Shown piece after piece: positions 6,486 to 8,602 of a stretch of DNA of 8,602 bases. This stretch comes from CAZDHT01 sp964505325 (GTDB taxonomy: Bacteria; Planctomycetota; PUPC01): contig CAZDHT010000239.1 in assembly GCA_964505325.1 (NCBI GenBank), positions 1 through 8,602 of the forward strand, given 5' to 3'. Under the pieces are notes generated by a model that saw nothing but the letters and a program-made list of their open reading frames with translations, was not told where the DNA came from and searched no databases. Positions within the stretch are counted from its first letter, which is position 1; each line of letters opens with the position of its first letter. A program made the translations under genes and the position numbers.

Positions 6486-7685
6486 ATGTCTATGATTGGT
6501 GATTCGTTGACGCCGAAGGAGCGGGCGCACTTTCTCGAAGCGGCGCGAGTGGCCGGGCTGTGGTACTTCCACAACCAGAACGCCCCGGGCCAGCCGTGGG
6601 GCGGCGTCGACGAGAGCGCCGACCTCGGCCGCTACCTCTACGAGTACTTCCCCGCGACCGGGAAGTGCCGGGGGACCGGGGTGTGGAGCCAAGGCCTCGC
6701 CACCTGCCTGCTCCAGTCGGTCAGCCAGGTCACTGACATGGAGGGAGGGCGCACGTTCGCCAAGGCGGCGGAGATGGGCGCCGCATACCTGATGAGCCTT
6801 CAGAACCTCGACAGCCGAAACCAGAAGGCGTTCGGCGGGTTCCGCGAGCACAACCCGCAGGACGCCTGGAGCTACCCGCGCGACGGCGCCACCGGGGGAT
6901 TCGCCCTCGCCGCCATGTACAAGATGACCGGCGCCGCCGGGTACCTCGAACGCGCCAAGCTGTTCTGCGAATGGTACAGCGGCCCCGGCAGCAACGATGA
7001 GACGTGGCCATACGATTTCTTCGACTTCGCCAAAGGCGAAGGTTCCTGCAAGGTGCCCGGCGATTGGCAGGCGGGCGGCGCCCTCGTGTACCTCTACACC
7101 GCCAAGTGCGCCGGCGATAACGAGTGGATCGAAAAGGGCTTCCGGCCGGTGATGCGGAAGCTGCTGGAGATCGGCGACCCGACGGCCGTGGACGGCGCCG
7201 AGCACCTGTGGCACGGCGAGAGCCGCATCACCGTGGGCAACGATGACTTCGCCACCATCGTCCTGATGGCCGCGTTCCTCGAGTTCGAGGACGAAGCGTA
7301 TCTCGACCTCGCCCGCAAGCGGCTGCGGTGGATGATGTCATTGCAGGACGAGGACGGCTCGTTCCCCAACAGCGGCGGGACGTTTGTGACGGCGCTCACG
7401 ATGCTCGAGTTCTGCGACCTGGCCGAGAAGAAAGGCCTGCCTGACGATACGGGCGAGATCGTCGAGCGGCTGCTGCGGGCGGCGCGGTTCGGGCTGACCC
7501 TACAGAACCACGACCCGCGCGACCGCCGCGCCTATGGCGGGTTCTGGGGACAGTCCAACTATGGCGTCGGCCGCGACCGGATCCACAACCGGTCGACCAG
7601 CTACGGCGGGCATCTGTTCCTGCGGCTCGCCGGGCACGACGCGCCCTGCCTCTCTGTGACTCAGTGGATAGTGGATGGTGGATAG
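6486..7685 (+). CDS. Alpha/alpha-toroid protein, probable carbohydrate-active enzyme
   Basis: The product is 399 residues, no signal peptide. Alternating amphipathic helices and glycine-rich turns suggest an (alpha/alpha) toroid like that of six-hairpin glycosidases, polysaccharide lyases, N-acylglucosamine epimerases or terpene-cyclase-like proteins. Three internal repeats share a SLQ/TLQ-x-x-D core: residues 104-119 (SLQNLDSRNQKAFGGF), 285-293 (SLQDEDGSF) and 338-353 (TLQNHDPRDRRAYGGF). The first and third are strikingly alike. Conserved-looking Trp and Asp residues include W38-G-G, W67, W128, W174 and D254. No family can be named with certainty and no catalytic pair is assigned. AAAGGGA (6473-6479) sits about 6 nt before ATG 6486; a second ATG at 6492 is possible. 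It is the last gene of the run, 15 nt after the reductase. The final codons (Gln-Trp-Ile-Val-Asp-Gly-Gly) and the stop lie in a tandem GTGGAT(A/G) repeat, so the tail is probably not functional family sequence. Confidence 0.85.
   Translation: MSMIGDSLTPKERAHFLEAARVAGLWYFHNQNAPGQPWGGVDESADLGRYLYEYFPATGKCRGTGVWSQGLATCLLQSVSQVTDMEGGRTFAKAAEMGAAYLMSLQNLDSRNQKAFGGFREHNPQDAWSYPRDGATGGFALAAMYKMTGAAGYLERAKLFCEWYSGPGSNDETWPYDFFDFAKGEGSCKVPGDWQAGGALVYLYTAKCAGDNEWIEKGFRPVMRKLLEIGDPTAVDGAEHLWHGESRITVGNDDFATIVLMAAFLEFEDEAYLDLARKRLRWMMSLQDEDGSFPNSGGTFVTALTMLEFCDLAEKKGLPDDTGEIVERLLRAARFGLTLQNHDPRDRRAYGGFWGQSNYGVGRDRIHNRSTSYGGHLFLRLAGHDAPCLSVTQWIVDGG
7664..7684. repeat. Three tandem GTGGAT(A/G) heptamers across the gene end
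   Basis: GTGGATA, GTGGATG and GTGGATA follow each other without spacers at 7664-7684. The stop codon TAG of the toroid gene (7683-7685) begins inside the last unit. Related short repeats continue downstream: GATCGCTG at 7712-7719 and again at 7726-7733. Confidence 0.85.
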
Positions 7686-7711
7686 CCGTCCGCAACAACC
7701 CACCGTCCACT
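7670..7711. terminator. Hairpin in the convergent spacer, possible bidirectional terminator
   Basis: AGTGGATGGTGG (7670-7681) can pair with CCACCGTCCACT (7700-7711): 11 canonical pairs and one G-U wobble, with an 18-nt loop. It lies between the convergent toroid and radical SAM genes, where a shared terminator is expected. There is no T-tract on either side, so intrinsic termination is uncertain. A competing 6-bp stem CACTGA/TCAGTG (7708-7713 with 7735-7740) overlaps it and the stop codon of the minus-strand gene. Confidence 0.45.
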
Positions 7712-7734
7712 GATCGCTGACAACGGATCGCTGG

Positions 7735-8595
7735 TCAGTGATCGACGCGGACGAGGCCCTGGTCGGCGGCGTATTTGCGGAGTGAGCTGATCTCGTCCCA
7801 CGACGGGTGAGCGACCAGCTCGGGGAATTCTCCTGCCCGGTACGCCGGGTGGTATTGGCCCAGCACGTTGATCGCGCAGCCGGGGGCGGCCTTCACAACG
7901 ATGTCGATCACCTCGTGGCTCTTCGCAAGGTCACCGGGCATCACCAGGTGCCGGACGAGCACACCCTTCGTGGCGACGTGCCCATCGAGTTCCAGCTTCC
8001 CGACCTGCCGGTACATCTCTGTCAGCGCCGCCGTCGCGACTGCGGGGTAGTCGTCCACTCCGGAGTATTTCTTGCCTGCGTCGGTGTCTGCCCACTTGAA
8101 GTCCGGCATGTAGATCTCAATCAGGCCCTCGAGCAGTCGCAGGGTCTCGACCGACTCGTATCCCCCGCAGTTGTAGACGACCGGCACGGCCAGGCCGTTC
8201 GTGCGGGCGATGACAATTGCCTCCGCGACGGCGTGGGCGACGTGCGACGGGGTCACGAAATTGACGTTCTCGCACCCGTTCTCTGCGAGTTGAAACGCGA
8301 GGGCGGCAAGTTGTCCGGGGGTGACCTCCTGTCCCCTGGTCGAGTGGCTGATATCGCAGTTCTGGCAAAACACACAGTCAAGGTTGCAGCCGGAGAAGAA
8401 GATGGTCCCGCTGCCGCCGCGCCCGACCAGCACCGGCTCTTCGCCGAAATGCGGGCCGGCGGACGCCACCTTCGCCCGCGCGCCGATGCGGCAGGCGCCG
8501 ATCTGGCCGGCCGTGCGGTCCACCCGGCATTCGCGCGGACACAGGGTGCAGGAGCGCAGCGTTTCCGTGAGTTTGCGTGCGCGTTCGGCGGTCAT
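7735..8595 (-). CDS. PflX-type radical SAM protein (COG1313)
   Basis: At least 286 residues. The radical SAM motif C-x3-C-x2-C is Cys70, Cys74 and Cys77 within FFSGCNLDCVFCQN, which binds the 4Fe-4S cluster that cleaves S-adenosylmethionine. A second, N-terminal cysteine set typical of this group is Cys16, Cys19, Cys23 and Cys35 (CTLCPREC, then G-x-C). Other family hallmarks are GEEPVLVGRGGSGT (51-64), VTPSHVA, VVYNCGGYE, IYMPDFKW, KYSGVDDY, VRHLVMPGD and LGQYHPAY. Such proteins are annotated as pyruvate formate-lyase activating enzyme homologues, but their real substrate is unknown. No glycyl-radical enzyme gene is nearby. It converges with the sugar operon and so is a separate transcription unit. 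ATG 8595 gives a complete family N-terminus, but only 7 bases remain upstream, the frame stays open there, and the GGCGAGG next to the ATG is too close for a normal ribosome site, so a slightly longer N-terminus is possible. Confidence 0.92.
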   Translation of the reverse strand: MTAERARKLTETLRSCTLCPRECRVDRTAGQIGACRIGARAKVASAGPHFGEEPVLVGRGGSGTIFFSGCNLDCVFCQNCDISHSTRGQEVTPGQLAALAFQLAENGCENVNFVTPSHVAHAVAEAIVIARTNGLAVPVVYNCGGYESVETLRLLEGLIEIYMPDFKWADTDAGKKYSGVDDYPAVATAALTEMYRQVGKLELDGHVATKGVLVRHLVMPGDLAKSHEVIDIVVKAAPGCAINVLGQYHPAYRAGEFPELVAHPSWDEISSLRKYAADQGLVRVDH

Positions 8596-8602
8596 CCTCG
8601 CC

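Noticed and set aside
5097..7214. A 705-residue minus-strand open frame opposite the reductase and toroid genes
   Set aside because: Antisense shadow: the opposite strand encodes proteins with complete catalytic and Fe-S motifs.

Overview
This is a GC-rich bacterial window with a clear two-part layout: about 0.8 kb of apparently non-coding, palindrome-rich DNA, followed by six protein genes. No RNA gene, CRISPR array, transposase or integrase is visible. Several things point, by inference only, to a Planctomycetota-like or related environmental genome: the GC richness, a lipoprotein built on ExbD-type domains, a large cytoplasmic glycoside-hydrolase-like protein with a beta-galactosidase trimerisation-type domain, a ferredoxin-fused aldo/keto reductase, and secreted proteins of unknown function. 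The 10-base N run at 3271-3280 marks an assembly gap, so this is probably a scaffolded draft or metagenome-assembled genome.

Region by region: (1) 1-820 has no convincing gene. It carries three copies of a 28-bp palindromic unit with the same length, related sequence and partly compensatory differences (1-28, 437-464, 510-537). It also has a 19-bp perfect inverted repeat whose arms lie about 356 bp apart (302-320 and 677-695), and a hairpin leader in front of the first gene. (2) 821-1831 (+) encodes a secreted protein of unknown function. (3) 1880-2950 (-) encodes a predicted lipoprotein with two ExbD/TolR-like periplasmic repeats; it converges on the first gene. (4) 2951-3201 is a divergent intergenic region. 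(5) 3202-7685 (+) is a compact three-gene run: a GHL/trimerisation-domain glycosidase-like protein, an aldo/keto reductase with two C-terminal 4Fe-4S motifs, and an alpha/alpha-toroid protein. Gaps are 41 and 15 nt. (6) 7686-7734 is a short convergent spacer with a hairpin and simple tandem repeats that run into the end of the upstream gene. (7) 7735-8595 (-) encodes a PflX-type (COG1313) radical SAM protein whose start lies against the window edge.

The three-gene run is the functional core. All three proteins lack signal peptides, so they would act in the cytoplasm on imported, probably oligomeric or modified, sugar. The first would cleave or otherwise process a glycoside, the second would reduce or oxidise a carbonyl or sugar using NAD(P)H and/or Fe-S electron transfer, and the toroid protein could be a glycosidase, lyase or epimerase-like partner. 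The substrate cannot be read from the sequence. The most unusual items are the palindrome family and the tandem-ExbD lipoprotein that has no transmembrane proton-channel helix.
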